Source: Curtobacterium sp. TC1 (lineage in GTDB: Bacteria; Actinomycetota; Actinomycetes; Actinomycetales; Microbacteriaceae). From it: DNA of 64,000 bases. Below the pieces are notes generated by a model. The model made no database searches, was not told where the DNA came from, and was given only the letters and a program-made list of their open reading frames with translations. The stretch spans positions 2,852,001 to 2,916,000 of the forward strand of contig NZ_CP081964.1 of the NCBI RefSeq assembly GCF_019844075.1, given 5' to 3'. Both the position numbers and the translations under genes were made by a program. Positions 42,468 through 50,305 of this stretch are shown here, one piece after another (within the stretch, counting starts at the first letter, position 1; each line of letters begins with the position of its first letter).

Positions 42468-44069
42468 TCAGCGCTGCCCGTCAGTGCCGACTCCGGAGTG
42501 CCGACGACGGAGCACGAGCGTGCCCGCCCCGGCGAGCAGCAGCAGGAGCGCGAACCCGACGGGGACGACTGGCGAGGTCGCTCCCGTGTAGGCGAGCTCG
42601 GTCGCGCCGTCACCGTCGGCGACCGTGTCGGCCACCGTGCGTGCGACGGCCGGGAGCCCGGTGGTCGCGGCGACCGTGGTGGTCACCACACCCGCCGTGG
42701 AGGCCCGGGTCGGCCCGTCCGTGCCGGTGGCACCGGCCGGGGTGGTCACGGTTCCGGGCGCGGTGCCGTCGCCGACGTCCGTCCCGTCGCCGGGGCTCGT
42801 GCCCGGGTCCGTCCCGTCACCGGGGTTCGTACCGGGGTCCGTGCCCGGGTCGGTACCCGGGTCGGTACCCGGGTCAGTACCCGGGTCAGTACCCGGGTCG
42901 GTACCGGGGTCCGTCCCGGGGTCCGTCCCGGGGTCGGTACCGGGGTCCGTCCCGTCACCCGGCGTGGTGCCGGTGCCGGGGGTGGTGGCGGTGCCGTCGC
43001 CGACGACACCGATGCCGTTCCCGCCGATCGTGATCGGCAGGCTGATCACCGGGGCCACCTGGGTGCCGGAGAGCAGGCCGCCGCCCCCGGAGGTCGCTCC
43101 CCCGGTCGACGGGGTCGTGCTGCCCGGGGTGGTCCCCGTCGGGGCCGCCGCGCCGGTGCTGGTGCCGTCGCCGACGACACCGATGCCGTTCCCCGACACC
43201 GTGATCGGGACCGAGACGACCGGGGACACCTGGGTGCCCGAGGCGGTGCCGTCGGAACCGTCCGTCGTGCCACCTAAAGCCGGAGCCGGACCGGCGGTCG
43301 TGCCGGTGCCGGCGGCGGGCGTCGTACCCGCCGAGGTGCCGTCACCGAGCAGCCCGATGCCGTTGCCGTTGCCGCCGATCGTGACCGGTACGTCGACCAG
43401 TCCGCCGACCTGGGTGCCCGAGAGCAGCCCGTCGTCGCCCGACGTGCTCGGAGCGGACGTGGCCGGAGCGGCGGGGGCCGGAGCGGCGGGGGCCGGGGCC
43501 GTCGCCGGGCCGGACGCCGCAGCGGTACCGTCCCCGAGGACGCCGATGCCGTTGCCGGACAGCGTCACCGGGACCGACACGACCGGGGCGACCTGGGTCC
43601 CCGAGCCCGTGCCGTCCTCGCCCGAGGTCACCGGTGCCGGAGCGGCGGGTTCAGCCGGGGTGGGCGGGGTGGGCGCAGCCGGGGTGGCCGGCGTCGTGGT
43701 CGACACCGCGTCACCGCCGACGGCGACCGCGTTGCCGCCGACGGAGACCGGGGCGGTCACGGCCGGCGCCACCTGGGTGCCGGAGGCGGTGCCGTCGGCT
43801 CCCGAGGTCGTCGGCGCGGACGCCGGAGCAGGAGCCGGGGCTGCAGGAGCGGCAGCGGGCGAGGTCACCGACGACACCGCGTCGCCGAGCACCCCGAGGG
43901 CGTTGCCGGTGAGGGACACCGGAGCGTCCACCGAGGGAACCAACTGGGTTCCGGACAGGGCGCCGTCCGCTCCGGAGGTCGTGGCCGCGTTCGCCGCGGC
44001 CGTCCCTCCGAGCGTGAGGCCGCCGACGAAGAGGGCGAACCAGAGCCCTCTCGAGACGTACTTGTTCAT
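42468..44069 (-). CDS. chaplin-like repeat surface protein with LAXTG sorting signal
   Basis: 533-residue secreted protein. Signal peptide residues 1-28. Six modules of about 36 residues follow, each of the form TSGxDG-xxSGTQVxPxVxxPVTxxGNxxGVxGD, which resemble the beta-forming chaplin domain of Streptomyces but lack its cysteines. Ala/Pro/Thr spacers separate them. A (DPGT) run fills about residues 374-412. The C-terminus is a sorting signal: LAYTG (492-496), a hydrophobic helix and RRRH, the form used by class E sortases. ATG 44069 has AGGGAG 7 bases upstream. Probably in one transcript with the gene at 44158-45411. Confidence 0.85.
   Translation of the reverse strand: MNKYVSRGLWFALFVGGLTLGGTAAANAATTSGADGALSGTQLVPSVDAPVSLTGNALGVLGDAVSSVTSPAAAPAAPAPAPASAPTTSGADGTASGTQVAPAVTAPVSVGGNAVAVGGDAVSTTTPATPAAPTPPTPAEPAAPAPVTSGEDGTGSGTQVAPVVSVPVTLSGNGIGVLGDGTAAASGPATAPAPAAPAPAAPATSAPSTSGDDGLLSGTQVGGLVDVPVTIGGNGNGIGLLGDGTSAGTTPAAGTGTTAGPAPALGGTTDGSDGTASGTQVSPVVSVPITVSGNGIGVVGDGTSTGAAAPTGTTPGSTTPSTGGATSGGGGLLSGTQVAPVISLPITIGGNGIGVVGDGTATTPGTGTTPGDGTDPGTDPGTDPGTDPGTDPGTDPGTDPGTDPGTDPGTDPGTNPGDGTDPGTSPGDGTDVGDGTAPGTVTTPAGATGTDGPTRASTAGVVTTTVAATTGLPAVARTVADTVADGDGATELAYTGATSPVVPVGFALLLLLAGAGTLVLRRRHSGVGTDGQR
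42832..42948. repeat. 12-base tandem repeat encoding (DPGT)n
   Basis: About ten consecutive 12-base units (GGGTCGGTACCC and variants) inside the surface protein gene. Units keep frame; number of copies may vary between strains. Confidence 0.85.
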
Positions 44070-44157
44070 GGTCGTACTCCCTGATCGAGATCGTTGCCCG
44101 ACCGCGGTCGCGGTCGGTGTGTGTGAGTACCTGCCGTGCCGGACAGGCGCACCGATC

Positions 44158-45411
44158 TCAGTCAGGGGCGACGTCGTGCTCGCCGACGACCGATGCGGGG
44201 ACCGCGTCGTCGGCGAGCGTGCCGCGAGACCCCGCGGCGAGGGAGACGATGTCGTCGGTCGAGCCGACGATGCCGACGGCTGCGACGCCACCGGAGGTCG
44301 AGGTGGCAGTGCCACCGAGGACACCCGCGCCGCGATGGCCGTCGGACGGCGAGGAGTGGCCGTCGCCCGGCTCGGGCAGGAGCAGAGCGGTCCCGCCGAG
44401 GGTCGCGTCCTGCACGCCGCCGACGGCGACGGGCACGACGAGCGGCCCGGTCACGAGCGCGGACGGCACGGTCGCACCGGGACGGCGCTCGGCACTCGTT
44501 CCGGGAGCGGCGGGGTCGTCGGTCGTCGGGACCGTGGTCGCGGACGGAGTCGTCGCCGGCGCGGTGGCCTGCGGCGGACGCGCGGACGGGACCGTCGTAC
44601 CGGGCGCGCCGGACGGGGTGGGGCCGGTGACGACCGGAGGTGCGGGGACGTCGACGACGGGATCCGTGCCTCCTGGCAGGACGGCACCGACCGACGGGAC
44701 GACGCCCGCGACGACGTCGGGGACCTGCCCGACGGTCGTCCCGACACCGCCGAGCGTGTCGTCCACCAGCCCGGTCACCGGCCCGGTGACCGTGCCGAGG
44801 GTGTCGCCACCGACGACCGCACCGACGACCGGGACGCTGCCGACCACGTGGTCGACCGTGTCGACGACGGTGGTCACCGGCCGTGCTCCGGTGACCGTCT
44901 GGACGGTCCCGGTCACGGGACGCAGCGCCGTCGCGACGGTGTCGGTGACGGGCCGGGAGGCGGTGCCCACCTGCTCGACGACGCCCTGTACCGGGTGCGT
45001 GGCCGGCTCGGCCGCGGGGGCGGTCGTGGCTGGCGCCGCGGGTGCGGGCGCGGTCGTCGGAGCGGCAGGGGTCGGGGTCACGGGGTTCGAGGCCGCGGGG
45101 GCCGGTGCAGCGGGTACGGGCTTCGGCGCGGGCGCGGGCGCGACCGCCGTGCGGACGGGGTCCACGGCGCCGCCGACGACCCGTCCGGCACCGCCGGACA
45201 CGTCGTGCACGGTCTCGCCGAGGCCGTCGACCACACCACTGACGAGCCCGCGCTGCTGCGTCTGGGCGGGCGGAGTGGACGCTGCCTCGGCAGCCGAGGC
45301 CGGACGGGCCCCGAACGCCAGGGACAGCAGCACGAGGGCAGCGAGGGTCCCGACGCCCAGCAGGGCGATCCGGAGCACCGCGAGCCAGGGTGCGCGCGAC
45401 GTCGTGTCCAT
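44158..45411 (-). CDS. secreted low-complexity Pro/Thr/Val-rich protein
   Basis: 417-residue protein with an N-terminal signal or anchor (WLAVLRIALLGVGTLAALVLLSLAFG, then ARPASAAE, a likely cleavage site). The body is built of VxxxTVxxVxGxV-type repeats (PVTGTVQTVTGARPVTTVVDTVDHVV, then VTGPVTGLVDD) and Ala/Pro/Thr spacers. A C-terminal part has Gly/Val-rich beta-like segments (VTGPLVVPVAVGGVQDATLGG). No sorting signal. ATG 45411 has AGGAGG 7 bases upstream. It precedes the chaplin-like gene by 88 bases and is probably its partner in the cell envelope. Family not recognised with confidence. Confidence 0.7.
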   Translation of the reverse strand: MDTTSRAPWLAVLRIALLGVGTLAALVLLSLAFGARPASAAEAASTPPAQTQQRGLVSGVVDGLGETVHDVSGGAGRVVGGAVDPVRTAVAPAPAPKPVPAAPAPAASNPVTPTPAAPTTAPAPAAPATTAPAAEPATHPVQGVVEQVGTASRPVTDTVATALRPVTGTVQTVTGARPVTTVVDTVDHVVGSVPVVGAVVGGDTLGTVTGPVTGLVDDTLGGVGTTVGQVPDVVAGVVPSVGAVLPGGTDPVVDVPAPPVVTGPTPSGAPGTTVPSARPPQATAPATTPSATTVPTTDDPAAPGTSAERRPGATVPSALVTGPLVVPVAVGGVQDATLGGTALLLPEPGDGHSSPSDGHRGAGVLGGTATSTSGGVAAVGIVGSTDDIVSLAAGSRGTLADDAVPASVVGEHDVAPD

Positions 45412-45522
45412 GCGCTCACCTCCTGAACTCGGCTGCGCACGTAGAGTGGTTGACCGGCAATGTACGCCGGTCCGTTCCGGAACGCACCCCGTTCTGGAAG
45501 AAATTCTCAGGAAAGGCCGTCC

Positions 45523-45954
45523 GTGGTCTCGATCTTCTCCGCCCCGACCCGCAACCTGGACATCGTCACGCTGCACGAGATCCTCCGCCTGCGACAGGAC
45601 GTCTTCGTCGTCGAGCAGGGGGCCGCGTACGGCGACATCGACGGGCGTGACCTCGAGCCCGGCACCGTGCAGTTCTGGGCGGGCCAGGGCTCGGTGGACG
45701 CCACGCTCCGCCTCCTGCGCGAACCCGACGGCACCGAGCGCATCGGCCGGGTCGTCACCGCGGCGCACGCCCGCGGGCAGGGACTCGCCGGACAGCTGAT
45801 CGAGGCTGCGATCGCCGAGTCCCGCTCGCCGAGCATCGCCCTCGGCGCCCAGTCGCACCTCGAGCAGTGGTACGCCCGCTTCGGGTTCGTCCGCTCCGGG
45901 GACGAGTACCTCGAGGACCGGATCCCGCACGTCCCGATGACCCGGCAGCGCTGA
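45523..45954 (+). CDS. GNAT family acetyltransferase (ElaA-like)
   Basis: 143-residue acetyltransferase. N-terminal LHEILRLRQDVFVVEQG matches the ElaA subgroup. The acetyl-CoA loop is VVTAAHARGQGLAGQLIEAAI, and the end LEQWYARFGFVRSGDEYLEDRIPHVPM is typical. GTG 45523 has AGGAAAGG 6 bases upstream. Substrate unknown. Divergent from the surface protein operon. Confidence 0.87.
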   Translation: MVSIFSAPTRNLDIVTLHEILRLRQDVFVVEQGAAYGDIDGRDLEPGTVQFWAGQGSVDATLRLLREPDGTERIGRVVTAAHARGQGLAGQLIEAAIAESRSPSIALGAQSHLEQWYARFGFVRSGDEYLEDRIPHVPMTRQR

Positions 45955-45989
45955 CGGAACCGGCCAGGCGCACCGGCGGGGAACTCCCG

Positions 45990-46517
45990 TCAGGCGCGCC
46001 AGCGCCGGAGCTCGTCGAACGAGCGGCCCTGCGTGGACCGGTCGGCGACGAGCCGCTCGAACACGATGTTCGTCTGCGTCGTCGCCACGGAGGGGTCCCC
46101 GCTGAGCTCGTCGGCGACGAAGTCCCGCAGCTGCTCGGTCGACTCGCACGCGATGTGCACCAGGAAGTCCTTGTCACCGGCCAGGAACGAGACGTCCTGC
46201 ACGACGGGCACGCGGAGCAGTCGCTTCGCGAACTCGCGGAGTTCGTGGCGGGCCGCTGCGTGGACCCGGACGGAGACCATCGCCTCGATCGAGAACCCGA
46301 GGCGGGCGATGTCGACCTCGGCCCGGTAGCCGCGGATCACCCCGGCGTCCTCGAGGGCCCGGACCCGGGTCAGGCACGTCGACGGCGCGATGCCCACGGC
46401 GGCCGCGAGGCGGTTGTTCGGGATCCGGGCGTCGCCGGCGAGCGTCCAGAGGATGCGCTCGTCGACCTCGTCGAGGCGCGGAGCGGGGTCGGGACGGCGA
46501 GCGGGTCGGTGGGACAC
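45990..46517 (-). CDS. Lrp/AsnC family transcriptional regulator
   Basis: 175-residue regulator with an N-terminal HTH (LDEVDERILWTLAGDARIPNNRLAAAVGIAPSTCLTRVRALEDAGVIRGY) and a C-terminal RAM ligand domain (FLAGDKDFLVHIACESTEQLRDFVADELS). It would sense an amino acid. GTG 46517 lies 6 bases after a TAGCGT box (leaderless). No obvious target gene is adjacent; tetR lies 9 bases upstream in the same direction. Confidence 0.9.
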   Translation of the reverse strand: MSHRPARRPDPAPRLDEVDERILWTLAGDARIPNNRLAAAVGIAPSTCLTRVRALEDAGVIRGYRAEVDIARLGFSIEAMVSVRVHAAARHELREFAKRLLRVPVVQDVSFLAGDKDFLVHIACESTEQLRDFVADELSGDPSVATTQTNIVFERLVADRSTQGRSFDELRRWRA

Positions 46518-46526
46518 GGCTCGACG

Positions 46527-47093
46527 CTACCGCGACGGGGCGAGCAGGGCGCGGAGCGCGTCGTCGAGGGCCCGGGCCACGAGGTCGTCGTCCGCCGACG
46601 CGAGCGGCTCCACCGCGGTGGAGCGCCGGAGCATCGTCATCCCGAGCACCACCGACAGCGCGATCTCGGCCCGGACGAGCAGCTCCTCGGTGACCTCGCC
46701 GCCGACGGCCGTGGCAAGCCGCTCGGCGTACCGGCGCAGGGTCTCGCGGCGGATGGCGTCGGCGCCGTCGTCGCCGGAGGACCGGAGCAGCAGCATGAGC
46801 TGGAGGGAGTCGTCGTCGGTCGGCGCACGGACGACGTGCGACACCAGGCCGGCCAGCGCGCGCTCGAGGCCCCGCTCGACGGGCTGCTCGACCCCGAGGT
46901 CCTGCACCACCCGGTCGAGACAGGCACGGAACAGCCCCTCCTTCGACCCGAAGTAGCGGTTGATCAGCGCGACGTTGACCCCCGCGTCCGAGGCGATGTC
47001 CCGCACCGTCGTCGCCTTGTACCCGTCGAACGCGAACCGGTGTCGCGCCGCCCGCACGAGCAGCAGTCGGGTGGCGGCGGCGTCCTTGCTCAT
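46527..47093 (-). CDS. TetR family repressor of adjacent MFS pump
   Basis: 188-residue TetR regulator. HTH: KATTVRDIASDAGVNVALINRYFGSKEGLFRACLDRVV. Divergent from the MFS gene, with GATGTAA-type dyads in between. The ATG at 47093 is 6 bases after a TACGCT box, so it is probably leaderless. Repression of the pump relieved by a pump substrate is the standard arrangement and is inferred here. Confidence 0.9.
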   Translation of the reverse strand: MSKDAAATRLLLVRAARHRFAFDGYKATTVRDIASDAGVNVALINRYFGSKEGLFRACLDRVVQDLGVEQPVERGLERALAGLVSHVVRAPTDDDSLQLMLLLRSSGDDGADAIRRETLRRYAERLATAVGGEVTEELLVRAEIALSVVLGMTMLRRSTAVEPLASADDDLVARALDDALRALLAPSR

Positions 47094-47119
47094 GGTCGAA
47101 GCGTAGCGGCCCGGACCGG

Positions 47120-47186
47120 GATGTAAGCAAGTGTTGACATCCTGCGAGAACTGCGTACCCTCATCAAGTCAGCAGTTGTTTACATC
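47120..47186. promoter_or_regulatory. operators and promoter between tetR and MFS
   Basis: A dyad at 47120-47141 with outer arms GATGT/ACATC (8 of 11 positions symmetrical). A second related half-site, TTGTTTACATC, is at 47176-47186. A plus-strand TTGACA (47134-47139) and TACCCT (47156-47161) with a 16-base spacer lie between them. TetR binding at either site would block the pump promoter. Confidence 0.5.
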
Positions 47187-47204
47187 ACCCAGACACGGAG
47201 CACG

Positions 47205-48680
47205 ATGACCGACACCATGCAGAGCCCCCGCACGGGCTCGCACCCCACCACCACCGGGCACCGGCCGAACAGCACGGCGATCATCGTCTACCTGTCCCTC
47301 GGTGGTCTGTCGTTCGCGGTCCTGCAGTCGCTCGTCGCCCCGGCGCTGTCGACCATCGGACAGGACCTCGGCGCCTCGACGAGCGCGACGAGCTGGGTGC
47401 TCACCGCCTACCTGCTGTCCGCCTCGGTGCTCACGCCGATCCTCGGGCGTCTCGGCGACATGATCGGCAAGCGCAAGGTCCTGATCGTCGTGCTCTCGAT
47501 CCTGCTCGTCGGCGCCGTGCTCGCCGCGCTGGCACCGAACCTCGGCGTCCTCATCGTCGGCCGTGCGCTGCAGGGCGCCGCCGGTGCGGTGATGCCGCTG
47601 TCCATCGGCATCGTCCGTGACGAGCTGCCCAAGGAGAAGGTCAGCGTCACGATCGGTCTGCTCTCCGCGATCTTCGGCATCGGTGCCGGTGTCGGCATCG
47701 TCGCCGCCGGACCGATCGTCGAGCACCTGTCGTGGCACTGGCTGTTCTGGCTGCCCGCCGTGCTCGTCGTCATCGCACTGCTCGGCGCGGTCTTCGGCAT
47801 GCCGGAGTCGCCGGTCCGCAAGCCCGGCCGCCTCGACATGGTCGGCACCTTCGTCCTCGCCGTCTCGCTCGTGTCGATCCTGCTGGCGGTCAGCGAGGGC
47901 GAGACCTGGGGCTGGGGCGACGGCAAGACCATCGGCCTGCTGGTCCTCGGCGCCGTCGCACTGGTCGTGTTCGTCCTGGTCGAGCTCCGCGTCGCCGAAC
48001 CGCTCATCGACGTCCGCCTGTTCGCCGTCCGCGGCGTCTGGACGGCCCACGTCGTCGCGCTCGTCTTCGGCTTCGCGATGTTCGGCACCTTCGTCCTCGT
48101 GCCGACCCTGCTGCAGCTGCCGAGCGCGCTCGGCTACGGCTTCGGCAAGGACGTCACCCAGGCCGGGCTCTTCCTGCTGCCGACCGTCCTGATGATGATC
48201 GTCGCCGGACCGATCGCCGGCATCCTCGTCCGCAAGGTCGGCCCGAAGCCGCCCATGCTGCTGGGCGGGATCGCCATCGTCGCCGCGTTCCTGCTGCCCG
48301 CGATCGCGCACGGCGAGCTCTGGCAGGTCGTCGTCTCCGGCATCCTGACCGGGATCGGCATCGGCCTGGCCCTCGCCGCGTGCTCGAACGCCATCATCGA
48401 GAGCGTCCCCGCGAACCAGACCGGCGAGGCGATCAGCGCCAACACCGTCGTCCGCACGATCGGTTCGAGCGTCGGTACCGCCGTCATCGCGGCGCTCATC
48501 ACCTCGCACAGCACCCCGCAGGGCCTGCCGACCGACGACGCCTTCACCATCGGGTTCTGGGCGTGCACCGGCGTCGCCGTCCTCGCCGTCCTCGCCGCGC
48601 TCGCGGCCCCGTCGATGCGCGCGCGCCGCGCAGCGGCGGCGGCACGTGGCATCGACGACCTCGAGGAGATCGCCGAGTAG
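47205..48680 (+). CDS. MFS transporter, DHA2 family
   Basis: 491-residue, 14-helix drug/H+ antiporter-type protein. Motif A: GRLGDMIGKRKVLIVVLS. Helix 5 motif C-like segment: AIFGIGAGVGIVAAGPIVEHL. C-terminal helices are followed by an Arg/Ala-rich cytoplasmic tail. ATG 47205 has GGAG 5 bases upstream. Controlled by the divergent TetR gene by inference. A hairpin follows 18 bases after the stop. Confidence 0.9.
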   Translation: MTDTMQSPRTGSHPTTTGHRPNSTAIIVYLSLGGLSFAVLQSLVAPALSTIGQDLGASTSATSWVLTAYLLSASVLTPILGRLGDMIGKRKVLIVVLSILLVGAVLAALAPNLGVLIVGRALQGAAGAVMPLSIGIVRDELPKEKVSVTIGLLSAIFGIGAGVGIVAAGPIVEHLSWHWLFWLPAVLVVIALLGAVFGMPESPVRKPGRLDMVGTFVLAVSLVSILLAVSEGETWGWGDGKTIGLLVLGAVALVVFVLVELRVAEPLIDVRLFAVRGVWTAHVVALVFGFAMFGTFVLVPTLLQLPSALGYGFGKDVTQAGLFLLPTVLMMIVAGPIAGILVRKVGPKPPMLLGGIAIVAAFLLPAIAHGELWQVVVSGILTGIGIGLALAACSNAIIESVPANQTGEAISANTVVRTIGSSVGTAVIAALITSHSTPQGLPTDDAFTIGFWACTGVAVLAVLAALAAPSMRARRAAAAARGIDDLEEIAE

Positions 48681-48698
48681 GGCGCTCGGCCCGACCAC

Positions 48699-48743
48699 CC
48701 GGGAGGCCCGCCCTGCGTCGTCGACGCGGGGCGGGCCTCCCGG
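48699..48743 (+). terminator. hairpin terminator after MFS gene
   Basis: 15-base outer stem (CCGGGAGGCCCGCCC), a T-G mismatch, then a 6-base inner stem. No U-tract. Confidence 0.75.
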
Positions 48744-48875
48744 CGGTCGCGCCCACCGCCACCGGCGGCTCCACAAGCTGGGAAGCGACCGAGCACGCCG
48801 CCACGAACGTGACGATCATCGGACCGGACGCGTCACAGCAGGTGGACGCGATCACCGCGCCCGGACAGGAGACCC

Positions 48876-49316
48876 ATGAGCACCACGGACCACGACGACA
48901 CCACGACCAGCAGCAAGCCGTCCTTCCGCGACACGGTCACCGCTGGCCTGGTGCAGAAGGCCCTGGAACCCGTGCTCCGCGCCGTCCGCGACGAGGTCGC
49001 CTCGGCTCGGCGCGAGATCAGCGAGCGGGCGAACGGGGCGAAGACCGGGCTCGTGCTCACGGGCGCCGCGGTGGCCTTCGCGCTGACCACCCTCGTGCTG
49101 CTGGCCGGCCTCGTGGTGGCGCTCCTCGCCCTGGCGCTGCCGGTCTGGGCCGCGATCGGGATCACCTTCGTCGTGTTCGCCGTCGTCACCGCGATCCTGT
49201 TCGTGGTCGGGCTCCGTGGCATCCGACGGGGTGTGCCGCCGGTGCCGAAGGACACCATCCGCGCTGCGAAGGACCGCGTCACGCACACGGGCGACGCGAC
49301 GACCGCGGCCGGCTGA
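48876..49316 (+). CDS. holin-superfamily (PF07332-type) membrane protein
   Basis: 146-residue protein with a polar, charged N-terminal amphipathic region (VLRAVRDEVASARREISERA), two strong membrane helices (about 60-85 and 88-112) and a basic C-terminus. This is the actinobacterial protein type usually named phage holin family. No phage genes are nearby, so a lytic role is unlikely. ATG 48876 has AGGAG 5 bases upstream. Confidence 0.75.
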   Translation: MSTTDHDDTTTSSKPSFRDTVTAGLVQKALEPVLRAVRDEVASARREISERANGAKTGLVLTGAAVAFALTTLVLLAGLVVALLALALPVWAAIGITFVVFAVVTAILFVVGLRGIRRGVPPVPKDTIRAAKDRVTHTGDATTAAG

Positions 49317-49336
49317 CCTCCGACGGCGCTCCAGCG

Positions 49337-49843
49337 CTACATCGCGAGGGTCATGCCGACGACGGCGACCGTCATCGCGAAGACCTCGCCGCTCCGGACC
49401 GCGCGACGGTCCTCCTGCGCCCACTCGTGCCGCAGCAGCCACCCGCTGAAGGCGCAGTAGCCGATCACTCCGGCGCCGAGCACCGCGGACAGCGCGATGC
49501 CGTGGCCGGCGTGGCCGTCGGCGACACCGGTCGCGTGGCCCATCAGGAGCATGCCGGCCATCACGACCGCGGACAGCGCGCGGTGCACGTCCATCGGCTC
49601 GGCGCGGCGGCCGTCCGCACGGCGGCGTCGCATCACGGGCAGGGGTGCGAGCAGCAGCAGCAACGTCGCGGCGAACAGCGTCCACACCGCACCCGCGTGC
49701 ACCACGGGCATGAGCATCGCGACGAGCATCACCGTGGCCGGCACGATCACGCCGGGGCGCGGGCGGTAGCGGTCACCGACGATGCAGCACACCGACGCGA
49801 ACTGCGGCACGACGAGCATGGCGTCGGCGACGGTCTCGTGCAC
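49337..49843 (-). CDS. multi-helix membrane protein, His/Met-rich, unknown function
   Basis: 168-residue protein with about five hydrophobic segments. It is notably rich in histidine and methionine near the membrane faces (MPVVHAGAVW, MDVHRALSAVVMAGMLLMGHATG, DGHAGHG), which suggests metal handling or resemblance to DUF5134 proteins. Neither is established. Start GTG 49843 has no clear ribosome site. Convergent with the holin-like gene. Confidence 0.6.
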   Translation of the reverse strand: MHETVADAMLVVPQFASVCCIVGDRYRPRPGVIVPATVMLVAMLMPVVHAGAVWTLFAATLLLLLAPLPVMRRRRADGRRAEPMDVHRALSAVVMAGMLLMGHATGVADGHAGHGIALSAVLGAGVIGYCAFSGWLLRHEWAQEDRRAVRSGEVFAMTVAVVGMTLAM

Positions 49844-49882
49844 GTGCGGGTCCTCGGGTGCGGCGGCGTGGTGCCGGGCGGG

Positions 49883-50272
49883 TCAGTCCTCGGCGCGGGC
49901 AGCGGCCTTGGCGGCGCGCTCCTGCTTCACGCGGGCGTTCTCGGCGTGCACGGCGGCCTGCGTCTCGCGCTCGCGGACGAGCCACTCGGGCTTCTGCTCG
50001 AGCAGCGACTTGATCTCCGCCGTGGTGAGGGCGTCGTCGATCCCCGCACGGGTCAGCCCCGAGATGGAGATGCCGAGCTTCTGCGCCACGACGGGTCGCG
50101 GGTGCGGGCCGTCGCGACGGAGGTCCTCGAGCCACGTCGGGGGTTCGGTCCGGAGCTCGTCGAAGGCGGTCCGTGTGACGGGAGCGCCCTGGAAGGACTC
50201 CGGAGCGGCCGCCAGCAAGATGCCGAGCTTCTTCGCAGCCGTTTCGGGCTTCATGGTCTGTTCCTGCGCCAT
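49883..50272 (-). CDS. DUF5997 family protein
   Basis: 129-residue protein. Starts MAQEQTMKPETAAKKLGILLAAAPESFQ. Central WLEDLRRDGPHPRPVVAQKLGISISGLTRAGIDDALTTAEI looks like a helix-turn-helix-like module (KLGISISGLTRAGI). A charged helix follows to the end. No membrane segment. The ATG at 50272 lies 7 bases after a minus-strand TACTCT box. It is divergent, with only 33 bases between starts, from an HTH-less LysR-type protein; this pairing recurs in Microbacteriaceae, to my knowledge. Confidence 0.8.
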   Translation of the reverse strand: MAQEQTMKPETAAKKLGILLAAAPESFQGAPVTRTAFDELRTEPPTWLEDLRRDGPHPRPVVAQKLGISISGLTRAGIDDALTTAEIKSLLEQKPEWLVRERETQAAVHAENARVKQERAAKAAARAED

Positions 50273-50279
50273 GCCCCCT

Positions 50280-50298
50280 AGAGTACGGCCCCTATGCT
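50280..50298. promoter_or_regulatory. back-to-back leaderless promoters
   Basis: Minus-strand TACTCT (50280-50285) and plus-strand TATGCT (50293-50298) are 7 bases apart; each is 7 bases from its own start codon. Each promoter's upstream region therefore overlaps the other's start site, so the two are likely to compete. Confidence 0.6.
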
Positions 50299-50305
50299 CG
50301 TCTGC

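Noticed and set aside
42832..42948. CRISPR-like array of short repeats
   Set aside because: Units are 12 bases with no spacers, are in frame in a surface protein gene, and no cas genes are present.
48876..49316. Holin-like gene as evidence of a prophage
   Set aside because: No integrase, endolysin, terminase or attachment site nearby, and composition matches its neighbours. PF07332-type proteins are ordinary chromosomal genes in actinobacteria.
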